Positions 40,845 through 48,476 of a stretch of 64,000 nt of DNA are shown one piece after another. The stretch is from an uncultured Collinsella sp. GTDB lineage: Bacteria; Actinomycetota; Coriobacteriia; Coriobacteriales; Coriobacteriaceae. Under the pieces are notes generated by a model. It had not been told where the DNA came from. It ran no database searches and saw only the letters and a program-made list of their open reading frames with translations. Made by a program: the position numbers and the translations under genes. Position 1 is the stretch's first letter. Each line of letters opens with the position of its first letter. The stretch spans positions 248,001 to 312,000 of the forward strand of contig CAUCTV010000001.1 of assembly GCA_958445895.1 (NCBI GenBank), given 5' to 3'.

Positions 40845-40914
40845 CACGAGAGTGGATAATCCCCCGTTTTTGTCGAAAAGCAGACCAAAAAATGGGAGAT
40901 TATCCACTCTCGTG
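40845..40914. repeat. GAGNGTGGATAATC palindrome, locus A
   Basis: Perfect 17-bp arms (40845-40861 / 40898-40914) with core GAGAGTGGATAATC, extended by mostly paired CCCCGTTTTTG / CAAAAAATGGGA. Lies between the convergent GntR and esterase genes, where it could end transcription in both directions. Related units are at 58933-59024 and 63061-63145. Confidence 0.75.
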
Positions 40915-40923
40915 CTGCGCGGT

Positions 40924-41826
40924 CTAGAAACCGTGGCGTTCCAAAAAGCGGAAGGCTAGGCGAATCCAGGGACGGACCGCCACTTGCTTATCCTCGTTGT
41001 CGACCGCGGTGTTGGCGTTGCCGAGCGAAAGGCCGTGACCACCCTGGTCGAAGACGTGCATCTCGCATGCAACGCCCTCCTCGGCCATGCGCTGCGCAAA
41101 CGGGTAGACCTGCGCGATCGGCGCCGTCTTGTCGTCGGACACGCCCCACACAAAGGTCGGTGGCATCTGACGCGAAACATGCGTGGTGGGGCAGATGTCG
41201 GCCAGATGCTCGTCAGTTGCCTCGCCGCCCGTCACCATCGACAGGTAGTCGTTGAGCAAATCGCGCCCCGTCTTGCCGCCCGTCTTGGGCACACGCAAGT
41301 CAATGCGCGGATCGCGCGTCTGCATGTCACGCACATAGGCAAAGTCGAGCAATGGATAGCCCAGCACCACGGCATCGGGACGAATGTCGTCCGGACGCGC
41401 CCCGGCAAGTGCCGCGAAGGGGCCGGTCTTCCACTGTGTTGCCAGCGAGGCGCAAATCATGCCGCCAGCAGAAAAGCCCACGACGCACACGCGCTTAGGA
41501 TCGACATGCCACTCGTCGGCGTTGGCGCGCACCGTGGCGACCATCTTGGCAAGATCTGCCTGGGGGTGCGGAAAGCTCACGTCACCCGTAGAACTCGTGA
41601 CATAGTTGAGCACAAAGGCCTGGTAGCCGCGATCCAAAAATGCAAACGCCACCGGGTCCTGCTCGTGCGGAGCGATATGCGTAAACCCGCCTCCGCCGCA
41701 GATGATCACCGCGGGGCGGCGGCCATTCGGTTTATCGGGCAGCGGCTCGGCACCCAAATACGTAAACGTCGCCGGATAATCCTCGGTCGGCTCCTCGCCC
41801 CACAGCGCATGGTTCTCGACAATCAT
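40924..41826 (-). CDS. Alpha/beta-hydrolase fold esterase (acetyl-esterase-like)
   Basis: 300 residues, cytoplasmic. Oxyanion motif CGGGGFTHIAPHE, nucleophile serine in GFSAGG, acid region WGVSDDKTAP and catalytic histidine in GGHGLSLG. Resembles esterase/xylan-deacetylase-type hydrolases that act on acetylated sugars. ATG 41826 follows GAAGGGAGCACAT; the longer frame runs through the crr promoter. Divergent from the EIIA gene. Confidence 0.85.
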   Translation of the reverse strand: MIVENHALWGEEPTEDYPATFTYLGAEPLPDKPNGRRPAVIICGGGGFTHIAPHEQDPVAFAFLDRGYQAFVLNYVTSSTGDVSFPHPQADLAKMVATVRANADEWHVDPKRVCVVGFSAGGMICASLATQWKTGPFAALAGARPDDIRPDAVVLGYPLLDFAYVRDMQTRDPRIDLRVPKTGGKTGRDLLNDYLSMVTGGEATDEHLADICPTTHVSRQMPPTFVWGVSDDKTAPIAQVYPFAQRMAEEGVACEMHVFDQGGHGLSLGNANTAVDNEDKQVAVRPWIRLAFRFLERHGF

Positions 41827-41952
41827 ATGTGCTCCCTTCGCGCAAATTATGCGCCCTTGTTTTTCGCCTTCAAGCGTACCCCACTTGAACCCGTGGCGCA
41901 GAAACACTCCGGCAATAAGTTTCCCTTCAACTGATATATCACATAATCCCAG

Positions 41953-41981
41953 TTCAGAGGTATCGTTGAGCAGCGTAGAAT
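41953..41981 (+). promoter_or_regulatory. Probable crr promoter
   Basis: TTCAGA (41953-41958), 17-base spacer, TAGAAT (41976-41981), giving a leader of about 80 nt. Confidence 0.5.
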
Positions 41982-42011
41982 AGGGGCGTTGACCAAGCCG
42001 CGAAACACATG

Positions 42012-42023
42012 TGAAACGTTTCC
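42012..42023. promoter_or_regulatory. LacI/CcpA-type operator upstream of crr
   Basis: TGAAACGTTTCC containing the perfect palindrome GAAACGTTTC (42013-42022), typical of LacI-family operators; about 30 bases after the predicted -10, where binding would block transcription. Confidence 0.55.
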
Positions 42024-42069
42024 GGCAAACCAAACGCGCGATATGCGCCTATTTAAGTTGGAGGCAACT

Positions 42070-42633
42070 ATGGGTCTGCTCGATTCGCTTAAGTCCACCT
42101 TCACCTCGACCGGCGAGGCGTCCGTTCCGCCCGCAGCAAGCTTCGCTACCCGCGAAGGCGTCATCTATGCCCCCGTCAACGGCGTGCTCGTCAACCTGAA
42201 CGAGGTTCCCGACGAGACGATCGCCTCGGGCATGCTTGGCCAGGGCTATGGCATCGAGCCCATTACCGGCACCATCTATGCGCCCGCCAACGGCCGCATC
42301 GGTGCCACCACTGTCACCAACCACTCCATCGGCATGATTACCGAGGACGGCCTGCGCGTGTTCATCCATGTTGGCCTGGGCACCGTGGAAATGAACGGCA
42401 AGGGTTTTGCCCGCTTTGTCGAGATGGGCGATGTGGTCAAGGCAGGCCAGCCGCTCATCAGCTTCGACCGCGAGGCCATTAAGGCCGCTGGTCACGAGGA
42501 CATCGTGACCGTCATCGTCTCCGAGCTCGATCGTCTTAAGAGCATCGACCATGTCGGCGAGTCTGGAACGCTTATCGGCGGCAACCCGCTCGTCAAGCTG
42601 GGCGACCCGCTGCTGGTTGCCAAGACCAAGTAG
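42070..42633 (+). CDS. crr: PTS glucose-type EIIA protein
   Basis: Stand-alone EIIA-Glc family phosphocarrier, 187 residues. Passes phosphate from HPr to an EIIB. Motifs: VIYAPVNGVLVNLNEVPDE, partner His85 (TNHSIGM) and phosphorylated His100 in VFIHVGLGTVEMNG. GGAGGCAACT before the ATG. It is the only EIIA domain in this window and may serve the EIIBC at 61.5 kb and the orphan EIIC at 1.2 kb. A terminator follows. Confidence 0.93.
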   Translation: MGLLDSLKSTFTSTGEASVPPAASFATREGVIYAPVNGVLVNLNEVPDETIASGMLGQGYGIEPITGTIYAPANGRIGATTVTNHSIGMITEDGLRVFIHVGLGTVEMNGKGFARFVEMGDVVKAGQPLISFDREAIKAAGHEDIVTVIVSELDRLKSIDHVGESGTLIGGNPLVKLGDPLLVAKTK

Positions 42634-42670
42634 CCAGGCCCCACGCCACACAGCCAAAAGGCACCTCGTC

Positions 42671-42706
42671 AAGCGCCCGCGACCATTTGGCCGCGGGCGC
42701 TTTTCG
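42671..42706 (+). terminator. Terminator of crr
   Basis: Perfect 11-bp stem AAGCGCCCGCG (42671-42681) / CGCGGGCGCTT (42692-42702), then TTTTCGTTT. Confidence 0.85.
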
Positions 42707-42814
42707 TTTGAAAAACCATCCCGCCAATGCTTTATCTGTATAGCTCAAATGAGCCGAGCTGCTAGAATATCGAACTGTATGGATAACTATCATTCAACCG
42801 TTATGGGAGGATAC

Positions 42815-44218
42815 GTGAACCGCACCAAAATCGCGCAGCTCTATGCCGATGCCGAGTCGCTCGGCGGCCAGACCGTCACCGTCGCCGGCTGGGTCAAGTC
42901 CGTCCGCGACATGAAGAACTTTGGCTTTGTTACGCTCAACGACGGCAGCTGCTTCCGCGACCTGCAGGTCGTCATGAACCGCGAGGCACTCGACAACTAC
43001 GACGAGATCGCCCATCAAAACGTCTCGGCCGCACTCATTTGCACCGGCACCGTCAAGCTGACCCCCGATGCGCCCCAGCCTTTCGAGCTTTCTGCCACCT
43101 CCATCGAGGTCGAGGGCACGAGCGCCCCGGATTACCCGCTGCAGAAGAAGCACGCAACCGTCGAGTTCCTGCGCACCCAGCAGCACCTGCGCCCGCGCAC
43201 CAACCTGTTCCGCGCCGTGTTCCGCATCCGCTCTGTCGCGGCTGCCGCCATTCACCGCTTCTTCCAGGAGCAGGGCTTTGTCTACGTCAACACCCCCATC
43301 ATCACCACGAGTGACTGCGAGGGCGCCGGCGAGATGTTCCGCGTGACCACGCTCGACCCCAAAAATCCGCCCCTCACCGAGTCCGGCGAGGTCGACTGGA
43401 GCCAGGACTTCTTTGGCAAGCATGCAAGCCTCACCGTGTCCGGCCAGCTCAATGCCGAGAACTTTGCCATGGCCTTTGGCGACGTGTACACCTTTGGCCC
43501 CACCTTCCGTGCCGAGAACTCCAACACCACGCGCCACGCCGCCGAGTTTTGGATGATCGAGCCCGAGATGGCCTTTGCCGACCTGAACGACTACATGGAT
43601 AACGCCGAGGCCATGCTCAAGTACGTCCTCAAGGACGTTATGGCAACCTGCCCCGACGAGCTCAATATGCTCAACAAGTTTGTGGACAAGGGTCTGCTCG
43701 AGCGCCTGGACCATGTCGCCAACTCCGACTTTGCCCGCGTTACCTACACCGAGGCCGTCGAGATCCTGGAGCAGGCAGTCGCTGCTGGCCACCAGTTTGA
43801 TTACCCCGTGAGCTGGGGCATCGACCTGCAGACCGAGCACGAGCGCTTCCTGACCGAGGAGCACTTTAAGCGACCGACTTTTGTGACCGACTACCCGGCC
43901 GAGATCAAGGCGTTCTACATGCGCATGAACGAGGACGGCAAGACCGTCGCCGCCGCCGACTGCCTGGTGCCCGGTATCGGCGAGATTATCGGCGGCTCCC
44001 AGCGCGAGGAGCGCCTGGATCTGCTCGAGGCCCGCATCAAGGACCTGGGCATGAATCCCGAGCAGTACAAGTACTACCTTGACCTGCGCCGCTACGGTTC
44101 CTGCAAGCACGCCGGCTACGGTCTGGGCTTCGAGCGCTTGGTCATGTATCTGACCGGCGTGGGCAACATCCGCGACGTCCTGCCGCACCCGCGCACCGTG
44201 GGCAACGCCGACTTCTAA
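42815..44218 (+). CDS. asnS: Asparagine--tRNA ligase
   Basis: Class IIb aminoacyl-tRNA synthetase. 467 residues. N-terminal OB-fold anticodon domain (VTVAGWVKSVRDMKNFGFVTLNDGS), motif 2 FGPTFRAENSNTTRHAAEFWMIEPE, motif 3 GYGLGFERLVMYLTG. Start is GTG with GGGAGGATAC directly upstream; the longer frame includes that ribosome-binding site and is rejected. A TAGAAT -10-like box lies about 45 bases upstream. Single gene with its own terminator. Confidence 0.96.
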   Translation: MNRTKIAQLYADAESLGGQTVTVAGWVKSVRDMKNFGFVTLNDGSCFRDLQVVMNREALDNYDEIAHQNVSAALICTGTVKLTPDAPQPFELSATSIEVEGTSAPDYPLQKKHATVEFLRTQQHLRPRTNLFRAVFRIRSVAAAAIHRFFQEQGFVYVNTPIITTSDCEGAGEMFRVTTLDPKNPPLTESGEVDWSQDFFGKHASLTVSGQLNAENFAMAFGDVYTFGPTFRAENSNTTRHAAEFWMIEPEMAFADLNDYMDNAEAMLKYVLKDVMATCPDELNMLNKFVDKGLLERLDHVANSDFARVTYTEAVEILEQAVAAGHQFDYPVSWGIDLQTEHERFLTEEHFKRPTFVTDYPAEIKAFYMRMNEDGKTVAAADCLVPGIGEIIGGSQREERLDLLEARIKDLGMNPEQYKYYLDLRRYGSCKHAGYGLGFERLVMYLTGVGNIRDVLPHPRTVGNADF

Positions 44219-44265
44219 TCGTCGGACGCTAGCTCGCGTCGCCACACGCCAATGCTCATCGCATA

Positions 44266-44301
44266 AGCGTCTCTCGACATCAGTCGAGAGACGCTTTTTT
44301 C
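44266..44301 (+). terminator. Terminator of asnS
   Basis: Perfect 13-bp stem AGCGTCTCTCGAC (44266-44278) / GTCGAGAGACGCT (44283-44295), ATCA loop, six T. Confidence 0.95.
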
Positions 44302-44421
44302 AACAGCATCCGTCAAGCTTTTGGCAAGGTTTTGGTCAGTTGAGCAGGGCTGTTGAAAACTCAACCCGCCGTTTGCCGACGACTACCGACCGCCCAGAGC
44401 GCTCTGCGCCCCTGGGAAAGC

Positions 44422-44472
44422 CCCACGTCCTAGGCTCCATACCGTCGCCACCCAAAACGGAAAGGACGTGGG
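44422..44472 (+). promoter_or_regulatory. Hairpin that could hide the ribosome-binding site of the WYL gene
   Basis: CCCACGTCCT (44422-44431) pairs perfectly with AGGACGTGGG (44463-44472), the latter holding the AGGA Shine-Dalgarno five bases before the ATG. Confidence 0.5.
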
Positions 44473-44476
44473 CACG

Positions 44477-45262
44477 ATGACCGAAGCCGCTGTTGAAACC
44501 TACGACACCACGACGAGAGGCGCCGCCTCGATGGCAGCCTATCGCGCCGTTCGTATCCTGCAGCTCTTGAGCGAAAACACCGGCGAAGACAAGGCCATGC
44601 TTTCCGATGAGTTGATCCGGCGCCTCGCCCATCCCGACGACCCCGCCCGCATGCCCATCTCGGCGGCGCGGCGCAGCATCTACACCGCCATCTCCGCGCT
44701 TCGCCATGCCGGATACGAAATTGAGTACAAACGCGGCGTGGGCTACAAACTTCTTACCCGTCCGCTCACCGATGAAGAGATCATCCGGCTCCACGGTATG
44801 GTCATGCGCAACCGCTCCACGCCTATCGCTATCCGCAAGAGCATGGCGCAGCACTTAGTTGCCATGGCGAGCGCCGACGTTCGCGGCTACCTCGATACAC
44901 CCGAACCCGCTCCAAGCGCAGGCAGCAAGGCTACCAAGGCAACACGCACGCCCATCAAGCGCATCGACACGTGCGAGCTCGTCGAGCAGGCCATCGACCA
45001 CGGAACCACGGTGAGTTTTGATATTTCGAGCGTCACGGCACGTGGCGAAACCGAAGTAGCACGGATGACACTCCGCCCCTTTGCCATCAGGCAGCGCGAT
45101 GGCATCTCGTATTTGCTGGGAACGGTCTATGACGCCCGAGGCGCCGATGACACGCTGCGTACCGTAGAGATTGGCCGCATGAGAAACGTCACCACACGTC
45201 TCCTCGACGGCAAGAAGCTTTTCGCCGCCCTGGACGAGGAGGAGGACGCCTCCGCTGCATAA
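44477..45262 (+). CDS. WYL-domain-like transcriptional regulator
   Basis: 261 residues. N-terminal helix-turn-helix of DeoR-like type (VRILQLLSENTGEDKAMLSDELIRRL ... ARRSIYTAISALRHAGYEIEYKRGVGYKLL) and a C-terminal WYL-like beta domain (VTARGETEVARMTLRPFAIRQRDGISYLLGTVYDARG). WYL domains are ligand-sensing domains in bacterial regulators. ATG 44477 preferred over GTG 44468 from spacing to AAAGGA. Targets unknown; the ABC transporter operon lies next downstream. Confidence 0.8.
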   Translation: MTEAAVETYDTTTRGAASMAAYRAVRILQLLSENTGEDKAMLSDELIRRLAHPDDPARMPISAARRSIYTAISALRHAGYEIEYKRGVGYKLLTRPLTDEEIIRLHGMVMRNRSTPIAIRKSMAQHLVAMASADVRGYLDTPEPAPSAGSKATKATRTPIKRIDTCELVEQAIDHGTTVSFDISSVTARGETEVARMTLRPFAIRQRDGISYLLGTVYDARGADDTLRTVEIGRMRNVTTRLLDGKKLFAALDEEEDASAA

Positions 45263-45331
45263 GACCCTCCGCCGCCCATTCGACTACCCGTACCGCCCAT
45301 CCGATTCTGTATTAAAAAACCCGCCAAGTTA

Positions 45332-45359
45332 TTGTAAAAATGGACATCCGCGCTACTAT
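45332..45359 (+). promoter_or_regulatory. Promoter of the ABC importer operon
   Basis: TTGTAA (45332-45337), 16-base spacer, TACTAT (45354-45359); leader of about 57 nt. Confidence 0.55.
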
Positions 45360-45422
45360 AGTTCCACTTGCACTTTGTTTGAGTGCAGTGTTTCCAGCCA
45401 TTTCTATACTGGGGGTAACGAT

Positions 45423-46403
45423 ATGAAGGACATCACCATCAGCCGCAGGAGCCTTCTGGTATCTGCTGGCCTGCTCGCGCTCGCTCCGCTCGCCGGATGC
45501 GGCGGCAACTCTGGTTCCGGCTCTGCTGCCGCCGGTTCCGACTACACCGTCGGCGTTCTGCAGCTCACCGAGCACTCCGCACTCGACGCCGCCAACGACG
45601 GCTTTGTCAAGGCCATCAAGAAGAGCGGCCTTAAGGTCAAGATCGACCAGAAGAACGCCCAGAACGACCAGTCCACGTGTAAGTCCATTGCCGACAAGTT
45701 TGTGGGCGACAACGTCAACCTGATTTATGCCATCGCCACGCCCGCCGCGCAGGCTGCCGCCGGCGCCACGGCCGATATCCCCATCGTGGGCTGCGCCATC
45801 ACCGACTACGCCGCCTCCGGCCTGGTCCAGGACAACGACAAGCCCGGCACCAACGTCACGGGCGCTTCCGACCTCACCCCGGTCGCCGAGCAGCTCGAGA
45901 TGATGCAGAAGGTCCTGCCCGACGTTAAAAAGGTCGGCCTGCTCTACTGCACCGCCGAGTCCAACTCCGACGTCCAGATCAAGGCCGCCAAGAAGGAGCT
46001 CGACAAGCTGGGCCTCGAGTACACTGACTTCACCGTCTCGAGCTCCAACGAGATTCAGTCCGTCGTCGAGTCTGCCGTGGGCAAGGTCGACGCGCTGTAC
46101 TCCCCCACCGACAACACCATCGCCGCGGGTGCTTCGCAGGTCGGTCAGATCTGCAAGGAGAATAAGCTCCCCTTCGTGACCGGCGAGGAGGGCATGTGCA
46201 TGGCCGGCGGCCTGTTCACCCTCTCCATCAACTACGAGGATCTGGGCTACGCCGCGGGCGAGATGGCAGTTAAGATTCTGAAGGGCGAGGCCAAGCCCGA
46301 AGATATGCCGATCAAGCACCTCTCGAGCAAGGACCTGGTCGTCGTCAAGAACGACGAGATGGCCGAGGCTCTAGGCATCGACCTTTCCGCTCTGGACGAG
46401 TAG
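45423..46403 (+). CDS. ABC transporter substrate-binding lipoprotein (ABC_sub_bind / TrpX-like)
   Basis: 326 residues. Twin-arginine-like start (MKDITISRRSLLVSAG) and lipobox LAGC (residues about 22-25), so secreted and lipid-anchored. Two Rossmann-like lobes of the ABC_sub_bind family, with typical TPVAEQLEMMQKVLPDVKKVG and NTIAAGASQVGQI. Members linked to aromatic amino acids in streptococci, but the ligand here is unknown. First gene of a three-gene operon; a hairpin separates it from the permease, consistent with higher expression of the binding protein. Confidence 0.9.
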   Translation: MKDITISRRSLLVSAGLLALAPLAGCGGNSGSGSAAAGSDYTVGVLQLTEHSALDAANDGFVKAIKKSGLKVKIDQKNAQNDQSTCKSIADKFVGDNVNLIYAIATPAAQAAAGATADIPIVGCAITDYAASGLVQDNDKPGTNVTGASDLTPVAEQLEMMQKVLPDVKKVGLLYCTAESNSDVQIKAAKKELDKLGLEYTDFTVSSSNEIQSVVESAVGKVDALYSPTDNTIAAGASQVGQICKENKLPFVTGEEGMCMAGGLFTLSINYEDLGYAAGEMAVKILKGEAKPEDMPIKHLSSKDLVVVKNDEMAEALGIDLSALDE

Positions 46404-46474
46404 CGCCATGCGCGGTAACGCGTCTAGGGCCCGCACGCGCGCCACAGCCGCGTTATTCAATATCTGAGCCACAG

Positions 46475-46510
46475 GGGCGGGCGCTGTAGACCGGCGTCCG
46501 CCCTGCTTGT
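46475..46510 (+). terminator. Partial terminator between binding protein and permease
   Basis: Stem GGGCGGGCGC (46475-46484) / GCGTCCGCCC (46494-46503) then TGCTTGTTT; likely lets part of transcription through to the permease. Confidence 0.6.
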
Positions 46511-46607
46511 TTCAGGTAAAACAAAACGTCTGTCCGCAGCTCTTTTATACATTGTTACCGCTATTATGGAAAATCACGTGTCCACCCTATTCTAGGAGGT
46601 ATGAAGC

Positions 46608-47531
46608 ATGCTCATTGCATTGCAGGGCGCCGTTTCGCAGGGCGTCCTCTGGGGCATTATGGTGCTTGGCGTGTTTATCACGTTCCGCCTGCTCGACATT
46701 CCCGATATGACCTGCGACGGCAGCTTTGCCCTCGGCGGCTGCGTCTGCGCTGTGCTCATCGTCAATAACAACGTCGACCCGCTGTTCGCCGTGCTGGCCG
46801 GTATGTGCGCCGGCGCCATCGCGGGCGCCGTCACGGGCATTTTGACCACCGTCTTTGAGATTCCTGCGATCCTCGCCGGAATCCTCACCCAGATCAGCCT
46901 GTGGTCCATCAACCTGCGCATCATGGGCAAGTCCAATACGCCCATTCTTGCCAAAGGCACCGTGTTCTCGGCCGTCAGCAATATGACCGGTCTGCCGCAG
47001 TCCACCGTTGCCATCATCTTGGGCATCCTGCTCGCCGTGGCTATCGTTGCCATCCTGTATTGGTTCTTTGGCACCGAGATCGGCTCGGCGCTGCGAGCCA
47101 CCGGCAACAACGAGTACATGATCCGCGCTCTGGGCGTCAACACCAACTCCACCAAGATGATCGCCCTCGTGCTCTCCAACGCCCTCATCGGCCTTTCGGG
47201 CGCGCTCATCTGCCAGAGCCAAAAGTATGCCGACATTGGTATGGGCACCGGTGCCATCGTTATCGGTCTTGCCGCCATTGTTATCGGCGAGGTGCTCGGC
47301 CGTCTGCTGCCCGGCGGCCTCACGCAGTTTAGCGTCCGTCTTGCCTCCGCCGTCTTTGGCTCCGTGGTGTACTTCCTTATCCGCGCCATCGTGCTGCAGT
47401 TGGGCATGGACGCCAACGACATGAAGCTGCTCTCCGCCGTAATTGTCGCTGTGGCCCTGTGCGTGCCCGTGGTTTGGGAGCGCTATAAGCTCCGCAGCTC
47501 CTACACGAAGGGGGATGAGGCAGATGCTTAA
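46608..47531 (+). CDS. ABC transporter permease (TrpY-like / branched-chain-type)
   Basis: 307 residues, about eight to nine membrane segments, no signal peptide. The sequence GVFITFRLLDIPDMTCDGSFALGG and GNNEYMIRALGVNTNSTKMIALVLSNALIGLSGAL match permeases that pair with ABC_sub_bind proteins. AGGAGGTATGAAGC before the ATG. Overlaps the ATPase gene by eight bases. Confidence 0.92.
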   Translation: MLIALQGAVSQGVLWGIMVLGVFITFRLLDIPDMTCDGSFALGGCVCAVLIVNNNVDPLFAVLAGMCAGAIAGAVTGILTTVFEIPAILAGILTQISLWSINLRIMGKSNTPILAKGTVFSAVSNMTGLPQSTVAIILGILLAVAIVAILYWFFGTEIGSALRATGNNEYMIRALGVNTNSTKMIALVLSNALIGLSGALICQSQKYADIGMGTGAIVIGLAAIVIGEVLGRLLPGGLTQFSVRLASAVFGSVVYFLIRAIVLQLGMDANDMKLLSAVIVAVALCVPVVWERYKLRSSYTKGDEADA

Positions 47532-48318
47532 GCTCTCGCACGTCAAGAAGACCTTTAACAAGGGCACCGTCACCGAGAAGCGCGCGCTCACCGGCGTCGA
47601 CCTTACCCTAAATGACGGCGACTTTGTAACCGTGATCGGCGGCAACGGCGCCGGCAAGTCCACGCTGCTCAACATGATCGCCGGCGTGTACCCGCTCGAT
47701 TCGGGCGTTATTGAGCTCGACGGCACCGACATCTCGCGCCTGAGCGAGTCGCAGCGCGCCAAGTACCTGGGCCGCGTGTTTCAGGACCCCATGCGCGGTA
47801 CCGCTGCCGACATGCAGATCGCCGAGAACCTGGCCCTCGCCAAGCGTCGCGGCCAGCGTCGCGGCCTTTCGTGGGGCGTCACCAAGGCCGAGAAAGATGA
47901 GTACGTCGAGCTGCTCAAGCGCCTGGACCTTGGTCTGGACACGCGTCTCAACGCCAAGGTCGGCCTGCTCTCGGGTGGCCAGCGCCAGGCACTCACCCTG
48001 CTGATGGCCACGCTCACCAGGCCGCGCCTGCTGCTGCTCGACGAGCACACCGCGGCCCTCGACCCCAAGACGGCCTCTAAGGTGCTTAACCTGACCGAGG
48101 AGATCGTCGACGAGAACCACCTGACCACGCTCATGGTCACGCACAACATGAACGACGCCATCCGTCTGGGCAACCGTCTGATCATGATGCACGAGGGCCA
48201 TGTGATCTACGACGTGGCCGGCGACGAGAAGAAGTCGCTCACCGTGGCCGACCTGCTGCAGAAGTTCGAGGAGGTCTCGGGCGGCGAGCTCGCCAACGAC
48301 CGCATGCTGCTAAGCTAA
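47524..48318 (+). CDS. ABC transporter ATP-binding protein
   Basis: 264 residues. Walker A GGNGAGKST, Q-loop FQDPMRG, signature LLSGGQRQALTLLMA, Walker B LLLLDEHTA, switch His in MVTHNM. Energises the importer with the preceding permease. The start overlaps the permease end. The stop codon TAA is the first part of a GGGACAG hairpin. Confidence 0.95.
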   Translation: MLKLSHVKKTFNKGTVTEKRALTGVDLTLNDGDFVTVIGGNGAGKSTLLNMIAGVYPLDSGVIELDGTDISRLSESQRAKYLGRVFQDPMRGTAADMQIAENLALAKRRGQRRGLSWGVTKAEKDEYVELLKRLDLGLDTRLNAKVGLLSGGQRQALTLLMATLTRPRLLLLDEHTAALDPKTASKVLNLTEEIVDENHLTTLMVTHNMNDAIRLGNRLIMMHEGHVIYDVAGDEKKSLTVADLLQKFEEVSGGELANDRMLLS

Positions 48319-48357
48319 AACCTGCCAAAAAGGGACAGGTTTATTTTGGTAGGTTTT
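48317..48357 (+). repeat. GGGACAG-loop hairpin starting in the ATPase stop codon
   Basis: AAAACCTGCCAAAA (48317-48330) / TTTTGGTAGGTTTT (48344-48357), loop AGGGACAGGTTTA. Its first bases are the AA of the TAA stop. May act as the operon's terminator. Confidence 0.75.
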
Positions 48358-48372
48358 ATCTGCGCAAACGCC

Positions 48373-48412
48373 AAAACCGCCGCAAAGGGACAGAGGCCCT
48401 TGCGGCGGTTTT
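48373..48412 (+). repeat. Second GGGACAG hairpin upstream of the 5'-nucleotidase gene
   Basis: AAAACCGCCGCAAAGGG (48373-48389) / CCCTTGCGGCGGTTTT (48397-48412), one bulge, with ACAGAGG in the loop. Tandem with the element at 48317-48357. Confidence 0.75.
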
Positions 48413-48476
48413 CGCATATTATGTCGATAATCCGATATTCAACCAGACATTCTGGCTAAGAACTAAGGAAACTGCC

